NCBI GenBank assembly: GCA_035719045.1
Contig: DASTGO010000357.1
Coordinates: 1-5,448, forward strand
Reading direction: 5' to 3'
DNA length: 5,448 bases
DNA from: DASTGO01 sp035719045
GTDB lineage: Bacteria; Actinomycetota; Actinomycetes; Actinomycetales; Kineosporiaceae
The position numbers were made by a program, and so were the translations under genes. Below, one piece after another: positions 5,208 to 5,448 of the stretch (positions within the stretch are counted from its first letter, which is position 1; every line of letters starts with the position of its first letter). The notes beneath the pieces are model-generated. The model was not told the origin of the DNA, made no database searches, and saw nothing but the letters and a program-made list of their open reading frames with translations.

Positions 5208-5448
5208 ATGGCATCGAACCCGTCCCGCCACGACGCCGGGCTCACCCGTCCGGGTGCCCACCCGACCGCGCTGCGTGATCGCGAGTTCCCGTCCCCGGCT
5301 CCGTCCCCGTCCCCGGCTCCGTCCCCGTCCCCGGCCCCGGCCGCTCATGCAGCCCGCGGCGCCCGGCTGCTCGCCGCGGCACTGCTGGTGCCGACGGTGT
5401 GGCTGGCGGCCGCTCCGGCACAGGCGAAACCGGCCCCGCCGGTGCCCG
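5208..5448 (+). CDS. Secreted or surface protein of unknown function, 5' part
   Basis: 80 residues are visible before the window ends; the frame is open to the edge. Residues 1-27 (MASNPSRHDAGLTRPGAHPT and on) are hydrophilic. Residues 28-45 are a PSPAPS repeat. Residues 50-73 look like a signal peptide: ARGAR positive charges, the hydrophobic core LLAAALLVPTVWLAAAP, and AQA before a likely signal peptidase I cut at residue 73/74. The mature chain begins KPAPPVP, a Pro/Ala-rich linker common in actinobacterial exported proteins. There is no lipobox Cys. The 50-residue region before the core is unusually long. It does not match a known extended signal region I can name, and no twin-arginine motif of the usual form is seen. 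The mature part is outside the window, so no function can be given. The gene may be co-transcribed with the TetR gene (109-base gap) or independent. Confidence 0.7.
   Translation, partial: MASNPSRHDAGLTRPGAHPTALRDREFPSPAPSPSPAPSPSPAPAAHAARGARLLAAALLVPTVWLAAAPAQAKPAPPVP
5288..5341 (+). repeat. Three tandem copies of an 18-base repeat coding PSPAPS
   Basis: CCCGTCCCCGGCTCCGTC occurs exactly at 5288-5305 and 5306-5323; a third, altered copy ending in CCCCGGC is at 5324-5341. The 18-base period keeps the frame. It encodes the Pro/Ser/Ala stretch just before the signal peptide. The unit begins with CCCGT, like the 18-base repeat in the permease gene, though the rest differs. Confidence 0.85.

Noticed and set aside
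5166..5348. Minus-strand Arg/Gly-rich open frame of 60 residues
   Set aside because: It is antisense to the PSPAPS repeat of a better-supported signal-peptide gene; the Arg/Gly pattern is simply the reverse reading of the repeat.

Overview
The window is very GC-rich DNA with GC-biased codons, GTG/TTG start options and tight gene packing. Together with the gene types (a CsbD-like stress protein, a TetR regulator with a WHG-type C-terminus, a DrrAB-like ABC exporter), this points to a high-GC actinobacterium. I cannot name a genus from sequence alone.

Layout, left to right. (1) Positions 1-515 hold the 3' end of a plus-strand transglutaminase-like protein whose start lies outside the window. 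(2) A convergent intergenic stretch (516-648) carries several stem-loops, one of them long. (3) Four minus-strand genes follow, listed here from left to right: a 57-residue CsbD-like protein (649-822), an ABC-2 type permease (913-2133), its ATPase (2130-3050) and an atypical extended short-chain dehydrogenase/epimerase-like protein (3092-4042). They are transcribed in the opposite order. The dehydrogenase, ATPase and permease look like one operon: there is a 41-base gap between the first two, and an ATGA start/stop overlap between the last two. (4) A divergent control region (4043-4354) carries palindromes of the form AGAGC-N3-GCTCT and promoter-like hexamers on both strands. (5) A TetR-family repressor is read rightwards (4355-5098). 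(6) After a short gap, the 5' end of a secreted or surface protein begins (5208 to beyond the window end), with a proline/serine-rich leader in front of its signal peptide.

Working model (inference): the TetR protein binds the palindromes between itself and the dehydrogenase-ATPase-permease operon. It would repress both directions until a small hydrophobic or toxic ligand releases it. The ABC pair would then export that compound, and the dehydrogenase may modify it or a related molecule. CsbD may be reached by read-through or have its own promoter; I see no clear one.

The least ordinary signals are four. The transglutaminase-like protein has serine where the family has its catalytic cysteine. 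AGAGC half-sites cluster in the divergent promoter. Two GC-rich 18-base tandem repeats sit at the N-terminal, cytoplasm-side ends of two different membrane or exported proteins. The dehydrogenase lacks the usual YxxxK motif. I found no mobile element, CRISPR array, tRNA or rRNA, and no convincing evidence of a wholly new system.
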